Shown here in pieces: positions 1-53,934 of a stretch of 64,000 bases of DNA. The DNA comes from Amorphochlora amoebiformis. Taxonomy: Eukaryota > Cercozoa > Chlorarachniophyceae. Within the stretch, counting starts at the first letter, position 1, and each line of letters starts with the position of its first letter. The notes beneath the pieces were generated by a model. That model searched no databases. It saw nothing but the letters and a program-made list of their open reading frames with translations, and was not told the origin of the DNA. The stretch spans positions 85,549-149,548 of the forward strand of contig BAAHQB010000373.1 of NCBI GenBank assembly GCA_054601695.1. The letters run 5' to 3'. The position numbers and the translations under genes were made by a program.

Positions 1-311
1 TTGCCTAGGTTGCAGCTTAGTCTAGTTAGTAGTTGCTGGCAATGCATCTAGTGCATGGGCGGACACTTCTCTAGCTTCTAGACTTTATGTATACTAGATA
101 TAGACTAGATAGACTTTGACAGATTCTAAACTTGACTAGTCTAGTAAATTTAGTTGACAGTTGAGACTAATTCGAATAATTCTTGTAAAGGATCATTACA
201 CTATGAATATACCCTAGATGCTGGATCTGATAGTAGATATAGTCTAGAGCTAATACTACTAGCTATACTACGGTAGTATCTTTGTTATACCTAGATACGT
301 CTAGTACGTAG
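1..311. other. AT-rich unique sequence downstream of the FKBP gene
   Basis: No convincing coding sequence. Many CTAGA/TAGTCTAG words. Contains the 3' flank of the FKBP gene, whose stop codon is at 314-312. Confidence 0.4.
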
Positions 312-7954
<7,643 letters not shown>

Positions 7955-8517
7955 GTCGAGACGGTGAGTTGAGCTTGTAGTCAATGCTGCGTGCACACGA
8001 ACGCAAATGAATTACTCGAGAACCATCAAGACAGATGACACAAAAAAAGAGAAATGGTGGATGTTCCTGGTCAATCCTGCGAACCCAAAAAAGATATGGG
8101 ACGGGAGAAAAGTACATCGTAGATGGATGACCTCTTCGATGTGTTATACTGATGTTAGACTGTCGAATCTCCCCTTTCTACCAAGCTGGCCTCCTTGGTA
8201 CCCCACAATCGTATATCCTCCCCAAGTTTATCTTCTCTCAACGCTCCAAAACCCCATCCTCATGCACTAGAGGTATGTGTCGAAGTTGGATATATGCATT
8301 CACTACCGAAAATCACAACCAGAAGAAGCCCCAGAGCCGCCAGAGCCGCCCTGGTTGAACTACAGCCAGCCATGTCACCCGATGTTTTAATTTGTAGCTT
8401 CCGTCGGAATCTACACATTCATAATCTGACGATATACAGATATCAAATCCCAATATGGTATTGGGCACGTGTCACGTTTGGCCTTTGGCGCCATTGGCGA
8501 TCGCTTGATTTCGGCCT

Positions 8518-17141
<8,624 letters not shown>

Positions 17142-17174
17142 AGACAAATCAGACAACTCTCGAGTATGTGTATG

Positions 17175-17209
<35 letters not shown>

Positions 17210-17260
17210 TTAATACCTATATATATATATATATATACGTGAGAGTGATCACATTAAATG

Positions 17261-17297
<37 letters not shown>

Positions 17298-17379
17298 TAG
17301 ATAAATTGATATATAGATATGTGTGTAAATATGTGTGTATGATACCTACATGTATCATTGGCTGTATACAATACATATG

Positions 17380-17443
<64 letters not shown>

Positions 17444-17448
17444 CTTAC

Positions 17449-17481
<33 letters not shown>

Positions 17482-17919
17482 CTTATATATATATATATAT
17501 ATATTATGTACAGTATAATTCATTGATATATCATGATGCCAGACATTGCCAATATCGTCGCTAAGTTCAAGAGCTTCAATAATAAAAGGCTTTCAATATC
17601 ACGGCCAGTTAGGTTTTGAAGTTAATATCTAAATCTGAGGTAATTATTAGCGAATAACGCGGGAGTGACAACAATGCAATTTTATTGAAAACTACACAGA
17701 ATTTAACTAGTTATAATTAATTCTAGTAATGGAATTAATAGTATATGTGTAGCTAGTAATTTTTATCCTAGAACTAGTAGAATACGAAAATTACATAATC
17801 ATTGTATATCAATTTCTAGAATACGTGCAGATGACGATATTGTCTTATTTTCCCAGTACTATTGTAATCTAATCTGTGCCAATAGTGATTCTCAGTAATT
17901 ATACATGTAAACGTATATC

Positions 17920-17964
<45 letters not shown>

Positions 17965-18392
17965 CATATATATACATTCATATATACATATGTATATATA
18001 TTCCCGATATACACATGACCAGACATTAAAATTTTAACCAACTTCTCAGTGGTTTAAGTTCTAGAAGTTATATATCGTTATCCAGCATGCATGCAGCGGG
18101 AGACACGATGAATTGGTGACTGTGACAATACATAGATGATATATTAAATTGTGTCGTGCACATCTTGTATCAACGCACTCTACAGAACCTACAGCTAGCA
18201 ATGCATGCACATTCCAGAATTTCGAGATCGACCCATCATTTCCACATCCGCAACAAGCGATCAGAATTCGTATGCCTCAATCTACTCCCTCCTTGTACAA
18301 CCCTATTCAATATCGCTCCTATCGCTTCCATCTGTTTGCAAAGTGGTATCAATATACATGTACAGGTATACCCCCCTGCCGTGTGAAAAGGA
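17142..18392. other. Intergenic region between the TIP30-like and SAP30-like genes
   Basis: Contains TA arrays (17170-17510) and AT-rich unique sequence at 17520-17930 and 18000-18380 with the 3' flanks of both convergent genes. I see no further exon that can be supported. Confidence 0.4.
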
Positions 18393-18849
18393 TCAGTGGT
18401 TACCCAGATACTTCCTCGTGGTGAACAGGAACTGTGAGATGACTTCTGGGTCCCTCATCTTTGGAAGAGAGGAGAAGTGACGCGCTACGACCTCGATGAG
18501 CTCTCTTTTCGGGATATTTGGCCGCGTCTCGAGCTTGAAATGAGCACGATACCGCTTAAGCGATGACATCTCCCAGCGGTTCAGGTCGATGAGCTGCGAC
18601 ATCCAAATACAAACAGGTCCATACGAATATTAAAACACATGGGCAATCTTTTAAGCGGGGATTCTGAGGTGGGTGGTGGATGTAGGTCTTTCGGGGGACA
18701 GACGCCGGGGGAAACCAAGAGAAGTACTTCGGGATATATTTCTCGCTCACCAAGCCGTGTCTATTCTTTTTCTTGTCTGAGTCGTAATACGACTGCTTGC
18801 GCTTTCCATTGATCTTGGCGACACGGTTTGATCGTCGGGCTCGCTCCAT
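18393..18849 (-). CDS. SAP30: SAP30-like protein (Sin3-binding domain), 2 exons
   Basis: Subunit-type protein of the Sin3 histone-deacetylase complex, nuclear. Exon 1 runs 18849-18637 (ATG at 18849), exon 2 runs 18593-18393; the intron is about 43 nt (an alternative donor at 18624 gives 31 nt and also keeps frame). The N-terminal part, ARRSNRVAKINGKRKQSYY, is basic and lacks the zinc finger of animal SAP30. The exon 2 product starts LIDLNRWEMSSLKRYRAHFK and continues with TRPNIPKRELIEVVARHF, which matches the SAP30 Sin3-binding domain (V-D-L-x3-M/T-L-x-R-Y-x2-H-F-x-L ... L-x-x-x-V-x-x-H-F), closest in look to the short plant versions. The product is about 137 residues. It is divergent from eIF4A3, with 123 bp between the two start codons. 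No TA arrays in the gene. Confidence 0.85.
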
Positions 18850-18972
18850 CTTCAGCGGCGGGACGACGGGCAGTCTTGAGGAATGGGGGGAACTCAGCGG
18901 CTTTTGGCAACCGGTTTTAAAACTCGGCCGAAAATTAAACTCGAGAAAAATTCTCTCGCAAAATCTCGCGCG
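18850..18972. promoter_or_regulatory. Compact bidirectional promoter between the SAP30-like gene and eIF4A3
   Basis: The two start codons (18849 on minus, 18973 on plus) are separated by 123 bp, so transcription in both directions must start here or inside the neighbouring exon. The interval is GC-richer than its surroundings and contains several TCTCG/TCTCGCG elements (about 18940-18970: CTCGAGAAAAATTCTCTCGC and TCTCGCGCG). Similar TCTCGCG elements drive bidirectional housekeeping promoters in other eukaryotes; that function is inferred here. Confidence 0.5.
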
Positions 18973-20385
18973 ATGTCGGACACGAAGGAGTCGAGTAATG
19001 CGAACTTTCTCCTTGTCTTGGGCGTACGCTGACCCTAGGGATCTTGTTTTCAGAGAAGGAGGGGAAGGAATACTTTGAGTCGAGTAAAAACCTAAAGGTG
19101 GTGGAGTCGTTCGATGGCATGGGCTTGAAGGATGACCTGTTGCGGGGAATATACGCCTACGGTGATTCCTAGCTTCGCTTTTTTCCTGCACCCGGATAAA
19201 CATATACTTCACACTCTCTCGCACGTACTGACTAGGACCAAATTGGAATTGCGTAGGTTTCGAGAAGCCTTCGGCGATCCAAAGGCGCGCTATCATCCCT
19301 ATATTGAAGGGCCGGGATGTGATCGCCCAGTCGCAGTCCGGAACGGGCAAAACCACCATCTTTTGTGTGGGAATTCTACAATCGATAAACGCTAGAATCA
19401 AGGATCTACAGGCTCTAGTTCTCTCACCAACAAGAGAGTTGGCCGAGCAGTCGTGCAAGGTGAGCAGCAATGGTTGTGGTTCGATCGTGCAGCTGAGGAT
19501 ACCTATGCATTACTTTTCCAGGTGATGATGGCCTTCGGAGACTATATGAACGCTCGTGTTCATGCGTGTATCGGTGGCAAGAGCGTAGGAGACGACATGC
19601 GCACTCTGCAGGCTGGTGTGCACGTGGTCTCGGGGACACCGGGGCGAGTTTTCGATATGATCCAGCGTAGAGCTCTCAAGACCAAGAACCTCAAGATGCT
19701 CGTCATTGATGAAGCTGACGAGATGCTGGGAAGGGGCTTCAAGGAGCAGCTGTACGATATCTACCGATACCTCCCACCCAAGGTCCAAGTCGTCCTTGTT
19801 TCGGCAACGCTGCCTGTCGAAGTCCTGGAGATGACCACCAAGTTCATGCAGAAGCCTGTTCGAATTCTCGTCAAGCGTGATGAGCTTACACTGGAAGGCA
19901 TCAAACAGTTCTTCGTCGCAGTTGAGAAAGAGGAATGGAAGTTCGACACACTGTGCGATCTCTACGATACACTCACGATCACCCAGGCCGTGATCTTCTG
20001 CAACACAAAGCTTAAGGTCGACTGGCTCACCCAGAAGATGCGTGACGCTAACTTCACCGTCTCGTCCATGCACGGCGATATGCCCCAGAAGGAGCGTGAT
20101 GCTATCATGAAGGAGTTTCGCAACGGCAAGAGCCGCGTGTTGATCGCCACCGATGTTTGGGGCCGGGGTCTCGACGTTCAACAAGTCTCGCTCGTCATCA
20201 ACTATGACCTTCCGAATAGTCGTGAATTGTACATTCACAGGATAGGCCGTTCTGGACGTTTCGGTCGTAAGGGTGTCGCCATCAACTTTGTCAAGAACGA
20301 CGACATTCGCATCCTCCGAGATATCGAGCAGTTTTATGGTACCCAGATCGACGAGATGCCAAGTAATGTCGCCGATCTTGTCTAG
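18973..20385 (+). CDS. EIF4A3: eIF4A-III, DEAD-box RNA helicase of the exon junction complex
   Basis: ATP-dependent RNA helicase that clamps spliced mRNA as the exon-junction-complex core. Exons: 18973-18994, 19054-19161, 19257-19459, 19522-20385, giving 398 residues (human 411). Introns of 59, 95 and 62 nt are GT-AG with CTGAC-type branch sites (TACTGAC near 19226). Motifs: FEKPSAIQ (Q motif, 45-52), [10 protein letters not shown] (I, 67-76), PTRELA (101-106), TPGR (150-153), DEAD (174-177), SAT (205-207), HRIGRSGR (350-357). The stretches [20 protein letters not shown] and [20 protein letters not shown] are almost identical to other eIF4A3 proteins and separate it from eIF4A1/2. Oddity: motif V reads TDVWGRGLD, with Gly-325 in place of the near-invariant Ala of ARGLD. 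GC-rich third codon positions contrast with the AT-rich surroundings. Confidence 0.97.
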
Positions 20386-20562
20386 GACATGCTGAAGGAA
20401 TGCAAGAGGTACCTAAAAGCAATTGGGAGGGAATTCGGAATCCTAGCTAGGAACCCGAGGAGGGAGGTATCGAGTGCATGAGCGACGATAAATTATGTTC
20501 AGCAAGGACAGTATACTACAATTCTCAAACATGTATTAAAATATTTACACGCGCCACGCGCA

Positions 20563-20615
<53 letters not shown>

Positions 20616-20664
20616 TTATTTATATGTGTATATGTATGTATGTGTGAATTTATATTGTACGTAT

Positions 20665-20714
<50 letters not shown>

Positions 20715-20724
20715 ACATAAATAT

Positions 20725-20766
<42 letters not shown>

Positions 20767-21082
20767 CACATATCTAGATATACATATTTATTTGTATAAT
20801 TTCTAGAATTTAGATCTAGTAGATATCTAGATATGATTCTAGTCAGTACAATAATATCTAGAATATGTACCTGTGCTGCGTACATGTCTAGATGCTGTTA
20901 GAGATGTGTGTGGCATAAATAATGCCTATAATACTAATGATTATGTGTAGAAAAGAAGCTATTAGGTAGGTGTATCTAGTGTATGATATAAATCTAGTAA
21001 ATAATGATTTTCGTTTCTAATACATACATACACGTTATATAATACATATATATATATATATATATACAGATATATACATATA

Positions 21083-21143
<61 letters not shown>

Positions 21144-21480
21144 TCATTTATGATATCATATACTAGCTAGTATCGTTTCTAGTTGTAGCATGTGTGGCCA
21201 AGAATGCCTAGAAACAATGCGTTATCATAATATTCATAACTCAAGGGTTTTTGTTTACCGTCAGGGTAATGTTATTTACTAGATTTAGCTAGTTTAGGGT
21301 CAAATGTGCATATGTGTAAATATATGTGTGTGTATATATATTTGCATAAATATAGATGTATGCATGCATGTGCGTTAAAATGTACGAGTATTTTACCATA
21401 AATTATATAATTTTTAATATGTATGTCTAGTATCTACTAGATCTAGAGTATGAAAACAAGATAATAATTTTAAATATATT

Positions 21481-21533
<53 letters not shown>

Positions 21534-21759
21534 CATACACACACACACATACACATACACATACATAACTCACACAAGCTCGTTAGTTATATCTAGATTC
21601 TAAGTCACTTATGATCTAATCGATCATGATGTATGACATTCATTTTCAACTTCACAACTAGGCAATCATCACATCATCACGACGCGCCTGGATACATACA
21701 CTAGATACACGCGCGTGCCCCAGATGTATAATAAAGGCATTCCGGGTGAGTATGTAAGA
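20386..21759. other. Intergenic region between eIF4A3 and the gene at 21760
   Basis: 3' flank of eIF4A3, TA arrays at 20570-20760, 21045-21140 and 21480-21530, and AT-rich sequence full of TCTAGA-type words. No exon supported. Confidence 0.4.
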
Positions 21760-27315
<5,556 letters not shown>

Positions 27316-27357
27316 TTCTACCTATAAGTATTATATATATATATATATTCATATATA

Positions 27358-27394
<37 letters not shown>

Positions 27395-27462
27395 TTATAA
27401 TATACACATATAATAATGGTATATGTACGCATATGTTCTCCCTCTCTCTCTCTCTCTCTATA

Positions 27463-27511
<49 letters not shown>

Positions 27512-27548
27512 TGTATGTCTGTATATAACATGTGTGTGTATGTGTCTG

Positions 27549-27596
<48 letters not shown>

Positions 27597-27756
27597 GTGT
27601 GTAAATAATGTGTTACATATACATACACACACGCACACACATATACATATATACATATATATATATATTATATGTATATATATATATATATATATAAATA
27701 TGTGTGTGTATATTGTATAATTATATTGATATGAACGTATATATATATGTATTATT

Positions 27757-27802
<46 letters not shown>

Positions 27803-27854
27803 CAATGACATACAAGAGATCATATGTTCAAAAGGATTTATTTAATAGAGTACA

Positions 27855-28860
27855 TATGAATATCCGTTCCTGATAATCATATGCAACATATCTAGATATT
27901 GAAATTACCTGTTGATGCATATCTGATAAACATATCTAGATATTGAAATATACATATCTGATATACATATCTAGATGTTGAAATTCCGTATTAGTGTATG
28001 TATTACCTGTTGATGCATATCTGATAAATATATCTAGATATTGAAATATACATATCTGATATACATATCTAGATGTTGAAATTCCGTATTAGAGTATGTA
28101 TTACCTTTTGATGCATATCTGATAAACATATCTAGATATTGAAATGTACATATCTGATATACATATCTAGATGTTGAAATTCCGTATTAGTATATGTATT
28201 ACCTGTTGATGCATATCTGATAAACATATCTAGATATTGAAATGTACATATCTGATATACATATCTAGATGTTGAAATTCCGTATTAGTATATGTATTAC
28301 CTGTTGATGCATATCTGATAAACATATCTAGATATTGAAATGTACATATCTGATATACATATCTAGATGTTGAAATTCCGTATTAGTGTATGTATTACCT
28401 GTTGATGCATATCTGATAAACATATCTAGATATTGAAATATACATATCTGATATACATATCTAGATGTTGAAATTCCGTATTAGTGTATGTATTACCTGT
28501 TGATGCATATCTGATAACCATATCTAGATATTGAAATGTACATATCTGATATACATATCTAGATGTTGAAATTCCGTATTAATGTATGTATTACCTGTTG
28601 ATGCATATCTGATAAACATATCTAGATATTGAAATGTACATATCTGATATACATATCTAGATGTTGAAATTCCGTATTAATGTATGTATTACCTGTTGAT
28701 GCATATCTGATAAACATATCTAGATATTGAAATGTACATATCTGATATACATATCTAGATGTTGAAATTCCGTATTAGTATATGTATTACCTGTTGATGC
28801 ATATCTGATAAACATATCTAGATATTGAAATATACATATCTGATATACAAATCTAGATAT
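27855..28860. repeat. 98-bp tandem repeat, ten copies
   Basis: CCTGTTGATGCATATCTGAT recurs exactly every 98 bp at 27908, 28006, 28104 and on to 28790. Each unit contains two related half-units with CATATCTAGAT(A/G)TTGAAA. High copy identity suggests recent homogenisation. Confidence 0.95.
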
Positions 28861-28979
28861 GTATCTGATGTACATATGGAACCTGTGATGTAGCTATGCT
28901 TTTTCGTTTACATTCCGCTGAATAAATATCAAAATATTAATCAACTCAATGTGATATATGCATGTAACTATAAAATAAA

Positions 28980-29026
<47 letters not shown>

Positions 29027-29029
29027 TTA

Positions 29030-29385
29030 AAGCAACATTATAGATAGCATAGATAGATGCGGCTCGAAGAGTAGATAGCGATAGCGTGTTTAAGTATAGC
29101 CGTACGTATACTACAGATAGCTGGAGATCGCTGGAGATCCCGGAGATTGCTCGGAGATTGCCTGGCCCGTTGTACCGGTAGTACCAGGTAGTACCCGGTA
29201 CTACGGGCTTCCAAATATTATACCGTGACAGAACGTGACGTCACGCCATTTCACGCTCACATCACGTGAGCACGCATGAGAGCATGTATCTTGGTGAATT
29301 CTTGATAACATAGTTAATTATAATACAAATGGACTTGAGTCGAACTCTGCACTACAATCTATTATACCACTCGCTAACAATATAT
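29030..29385 (-). repeat. Dispersed repeat with tRNA-like head, copy 2 (SINE candidate)
   Basis: On the minus strand it starts GTTAGCGAGTGGTATAATAG with GTTCGACTC (perfect B-box consensus) about 35 bp on, followed by a body with TGACGTCA, GGTAGTACC-type palindromes and GGAGATC repeats. Shares head and body with 33290-33645. Confidence 0.5.
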
Positions 29386-29386
29386 G

Positions 29387-29464
<78 letters not shown>

Positions 29465-29550
29465 ATATGATTTCGATATGTTACGAAGGTAGATACCTAG
29501 AGGTCAGCCGGTCGATATATATATATATATATATTATGTATAATATGCAC

Positions 29551-29587
<37 letters not shown>

Positions 29588-29618
29588 TAATATACACTAT
29601 ATATATTTAGTTAAGTAC

Positions 29619-49075
<19,457 letters not shown>

Positions 49076-49398
49076 TCTTTTTTGGCGGGCCGCGAAATTA
49101 AGAATAAATTATTTTCATACTTTTTCCGAGATGGATGATGGGATTGACTACTATCTCCCTGAAGGGCCTGACCAGCGGTCGCCGGTAAATTATTTACCGT
49201 AAATAACGTGTTACGAGGCGACGTGTGGATGCGTTCGAGAGCTCGAGTGGAAATCATCGGAAGCATGAGTCAATTGAAACATGTGATATATTCGAAAATT
49301 CCAGATGAGACATTTGGGCGAAATATTATGTACAATATAATATAAAAATATATATATATATATATATATTATACGTATATATAACTTTACATATATAA

Positions 49399-49437
<39 letters not shown>

Positions 49438-49457
49438 ACATATACATTTATATCATA

Positions 49458-49510
<53 letters not shown>

Positions 49511-49869
49511 TATATAACATAATATTCATCTTACCGAAACCAAATACCGCAGCATTAACATTATATAGCTAAATTATACGATCAGAGTCCCAGCCTGACG
49601 TGCCAGCTGGTATTGGTTGCCGTCAAAGGCGCTGCGGTCGCAATGAGTCGATGCAATCGCTGAACGGTTACGTATAGCTTCTAGACCCTGAAAAACCTTA
49701 AGTGTTAGACTACCTATGCGAATCATCGGACAGAGCACAATCTGGAAGCCCTTACGTTGCATGGTGACTCGACGACGACTCAGTTGATCAATATACCGAT
49801 GCTTAGAGTAACGGGTGCCGTATCAAATTCGACTTTAAATATCGTACTGCGCTGTAATTAACATAAATT

Positions 49870-50720
49870 TCTAAATTGTAGTACATGTATAAGTACGTGT
49901 ACATGTAGAACTTTTGTTAAGTTGCTGGTGATTGGGGCGATAATTATTAATACGCTTACCCAAATATATTTTTGACGGTTAGTGTATTAGTACATGTATT
50001 AATAAACTATAGTATTTTCAGCACAACGTTATAAATTGTACTAGTTTAAAATACATGTAACCTTTAGAGTGCATTGTAATATTTTTAAGAGGCAGCACTA
50101 TTGTAGGACAAGAGGACAGCACATGGACAAGGGCACAGTTTGTTGAGTCCAGTGATCGTTGATACCAAAATGTATGTTTTGACTTCGTAGTCATATCCCT
50201 TTCGTTAAGATTTACATTTTTAGTCTCTATCTATGCTAGGGCGGGCCAATGTAATGATGTACGTATCGTGATGATTCTATATTCTAGACATTGGCCGTCA
50301 GCCTTGGAATTACATTTCAGTCTTATATCTGTGCTAGGGATAGCCCATGTATTGATGTACGCATGATGCTCCATTGGACGTCGTGGAATTACATTTCAGT
50401 CGATCCCACTTCGGGGACAGGGCAGGCCGATGCAACGATGCTCGTATGATGCTATATTGGACGTCGTAGCTGTCACATAGAATTGCATTTCATTGTCGTA
50501 TCAGTGCTAGGACGGCCGATGTATGACGCCTTGAGTGTTAGTATGAGGCTATATTGGACGTCGTCGCTTTCGTAGACTCTGTGGCCGACGGATGCAATGA
50601 TAAACGTATGAGTCGTGACGGTATGACGCTCTATATGTTGGACATCATAGCCGTCTCAGAATTGCATTTGAGTCTCGTACCTGCGCTAGGGCCGGGCGAT
50701 GCAATGATGTACCTGCGTTG
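49870..50720. repeat. Degenerate 95-110-bp repeat downstream of the core gene
   Basis: Five or six diverged units containing GAATT(G/A)CATTTCAGTC, GTGCTAGG, GATGTA(C/A)G and ATATTGGACGTCGT. Also present at 51840-52310 (inverted) and 63340-63820. Confidence 0.75.
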
Positions 50721-51463
50721 CTCCACTGGATTTTGTAGCCGTCGTAAAATCATCTTCAATTCAAGGTGTCGATTGTTTGATCTGAATACTGACGACGTCG
50801 AGTTGTTTTGACTTGCAGGTGTACGTTTTCGTCGCCTGTACGAAGCGCGAAACCTCAAGCTCCCATTAAACTTCCACTGCTGCAGCTTTTGTCGGACGGC
50901 ATCAACCCTGTCCTCACTTGTTCGGTACTGTTTCGCGATGATCACAGCTAGCTGGAAGTACATATCCCGAGTGACGGTGTAGGGAAATAGTATTTGCTGC
51001 AGCATTCTCAATATGGGTTGACAGCGATTTTTTTCGATGATGGTTGCAGATTGAGTTTGCGCGGTCTTCGTCGATAATGGTTTGCAACAGGAGCAGTGGG
51101 GTACGCGGAAAAAAATCATGTCTTCGTGCACTTCCGGAATCCAGCAATTTGTTCATTAAAATATCGGCTTTCGTGGAACCGCGCCAAAGGTCTAATATCA
51201 TCTTATCGTTCGTCCGCGTCCGACGCCAGGAATGCCATTTTATCGCCAAATCTCCCGCCGTTCACAATTCCGCCGATCATCCAATAGTGCGATAATTGCT
51301 TGGCGTATACGCACCTGTAGAGACTGCTCGAGCACATCCACCTTGCATAAACCAACTCAAAATCAAACGACTTCTCACTCCGGCTAGTGTCAAGAGGTTT
51401 CAGTGCAAAGACAGGCAAAAATCCATTCTTCGTTGATGGGTTCGAGGGCAAATCAATCGGCAA
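50631..51463 (-). CDS. Core gene of the inverted repeat, 3 exons, unrecognised product
   Basis: Three phase-consistent exons on the minus strand: 51463-51315, 51191-51132 and 51006-50631 (stop at 50631), 194 residues. Introns are 123 and 125 nt (GTGCGT...TTAG and GTGCAC...TTGAG). Peptides include MPIDLPSNPSTKNGFLPVFA, RPLARFHESRYFNEQIAGFR, then a probably helical charged stretch TSEDRVDAVRQKLQQWKF and a very basic segment YRRRKRTP. The C-terminal 30 residues are encoded by the first unit of a degenerate 100-bp repeat, so the true 3' end may differ. Exons 1 and 2 lie in the unique spacer at the palindrome centre. No family recognised. A second, defective copy is at 51462-51906 and a third, partial one at 63730-64000. 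Confidence 0.45.
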
Positions 51464-51906
51464 CCATCATGGAACAAAATCGCTGTCAACCCCCCGGTTC
51501 AACCTGTATTAAGATCATCCGTATATTGCGAATACTGCAGCAAATACTGTTTCCCTACACCGTCACTCGGGATATGTACTTCCAGCTAGCTGTGATCGTC
51601 GCGAAAGAGTACCGAACAAGTGAGGACAGGGTTGATGCCGTCCGACAAAAGCTGCAGCAGTGGAAGTCTAATGGGAGCTTGAGGTTTAGCGCTCCGTACA
51701 GGCGACGAAAACGTACACCTGCAAGTCAAAACAACTCGACGTCGTCAGTATTCAGATCAAACAATCGACACCTTAAATTGAAGATGATTTTACGACGTCT
51801 ACAAAATCCAGTGGAGCAACGCAGGTACATCATTGCATCGCCCAGCCCTAGCGCAGGTACGAGACTCAAATGCAATTCTGAGACGGCTATGATGTCCAAC
51901 ATATAG
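51462..51906 (+). pseudogene. Right-arm copy of the core gene, 5'-truncated
   Basis: Inverted copy of the third exon of the core gene at 50631-51006. An open frame runs from the alternative start at 51403, but its first 20 or so codons come from the spacer and do not match the left copy. Homology starts at about 51462. The splice acceptor TTGAG of the left copy reads TTGCG here and a 27-bp stretch is inserted just upstream (about 51500-51527), so the normal exon 2 to 3 join is not possible. The remaining frame is still open and about 90% identical, for example TRDMYFQLAVIVAKEYRTSE against IIAKQYRTSE. Confidence 0.55.
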
Positions 51907-52997
51907 AGCGTCATACGTTTATCATTGCATCCGTCGGCCACAGAGTCTACGAAAGCGACGACGTCCAATATAGCCTCATACTAACACTCAAGGCGTCATA
52001 CATCGGCCGTCCTAGCACTGATACGACAATGAAATGCAATTCTATGTGACAGCTACGACGTTCAATATAGCATCATACGAGCATCGTTGCATCGGCCTGC
52101 CCTGTCCCCGAAGTGGGATCGACTGAAATGTAATTCCACGACGTCCAATGGAGCATCATGCGTACATCAATACATGGGCTATCCCTAGCACAGATATAAG
52201 ACTGAAATGTAATTCCAAGGCTGACGGCCAATGTCTAGAATATAGAATCATCACGATACGTACATCATTACATTGGCCCGCCCTAGCATAGATAGAGACT
52301 AAAAATGTAAATCTTAACGAAAGGGATATGACTACGAAGTCAAAACATACATTTTGGTATCAACGATCACTGGACTCAACAAACTGTGCCCTCGTCCATG
52401 TGCAGTCCTACAATAGTGCTGGCTCTTAAAAATATTACAATGTACTGCATTCTAAAGGTTACATGTATTTTAAACTAGTACAATTTATAATGTTGTGCTG
52501 AAAATACTGTAGTATATTAATACATGAACTGATACACCAAGTAACCGTTAAAATATATATTTGGGTAAGCGTATTAATAATTATCGCCCCAATCACCAGC
52601 AACTTAACAAAAGTTCTACATGTACACGTACTTATACATGTACTGCAATTTAGAAATTTATGTCAATTACAGCAGTAAGATATTTATAAAGTCGAATTTG
52701 ATACGGCACCCGTTACTCTAAGCATCGGTATATTGATCGACTGATTCGTCGTCGAGTCACCATGCGACGTAAGGGCCTCCAGATAGTGCTCTGTCCAAAG
52801 ATTCGCATAGGTAGTCTAACACTTAAGGTTTTTCACGTAACCGTCCAGCGATTGCATCGACTCATTGCGACCGCAGCGCCTTTGACGGCAACCAATACCA
52901 GCTGGCACGTCAGGCTGCGACTCTGATCGTATAATTTAGCTATATAATGTTAATGCTGCGGTATTATGTTTCGGTAAGATGAATATTATGTTATATA

Positions 52998-53030
<33 letters not shown>

Positions 53031-53052
53031 CATATGATATAAATGTATATGT

Positions 53053-53101
<49 letters not shown>

Positions 53102-53126
53102 TTATATATGTAAAGTTATATATACG

Positions 53127-53198
<72 letters not shown>

Positions 53199-53657
53199 TA
53201 TATTGTACATAATATTTCGCCCAAATGTCTCATCTGGAATTTTCGAATATATCACATGTTTCAATTACTCATGCTTCCGATGATTTCCACTCGAGCTCTC
53301 GAACGCATCCATATGTCGCCTCGTAACACGTTATTTACGGTAAATAACCAACCGGCGACCGCTGGTCAGGCCCTTCAGGGAGCTAGTAGTCAATCCCATC
53401 ATCCATCTCGGAAAAAGTATGAAAATAATTTATTCTTAATTTCGCGGCCCGCCAAAAAAAATGGAGAGTGCCAGGGAAAAAACCACACAACCTCCGTTGG
53501 AGGAAGGCGGGGGGGGCAGAAAAGAATCCGAGCCGGAAAATAAATTTTCGGCACATGGGTTTCCTCGGTGGAAGGAAAAGCTGACGATTAGCGTTGGGGA
53601 AATGTAGGAGAGGTTGGGTTGTGTGCTTTCTACACCCGTTGGTTCGATATGTATATG

Positions 53658-53713
<56 letters not shown>

Positions 53714-53747
53714 GTACGTATATACTAGTATATGTGTAGTGTGTATG

Positions 53748-53840
<93 letters not shown>

Positions 53841-53847
53841 AATATAT

Positions 53848-53902
<55 letters not shown>

Positions 53903-53934
53903 ATATTAAGCTTGTTGCCTACGACATAACATCT

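Noticed and set aside
8007-8270. 87-codon plus-strand frame with KKEKWWMFLVNPANPKK
   Set aside because: Overlaps the possible 5' exon of the FKBP gene on the other strand; no splice or family support.
27855-28860. CRISPR array
   Set aside because: Repeats are adjacent without unique spacers, in a eukaryotic genome; no cas genes.
50554-50811. Frame MDVVAFVDSVADGCNDKR on the strand opposite the core gene
   Set aside because: Present in each copy only because the block is duplicated; antisense of the better-supported exon.
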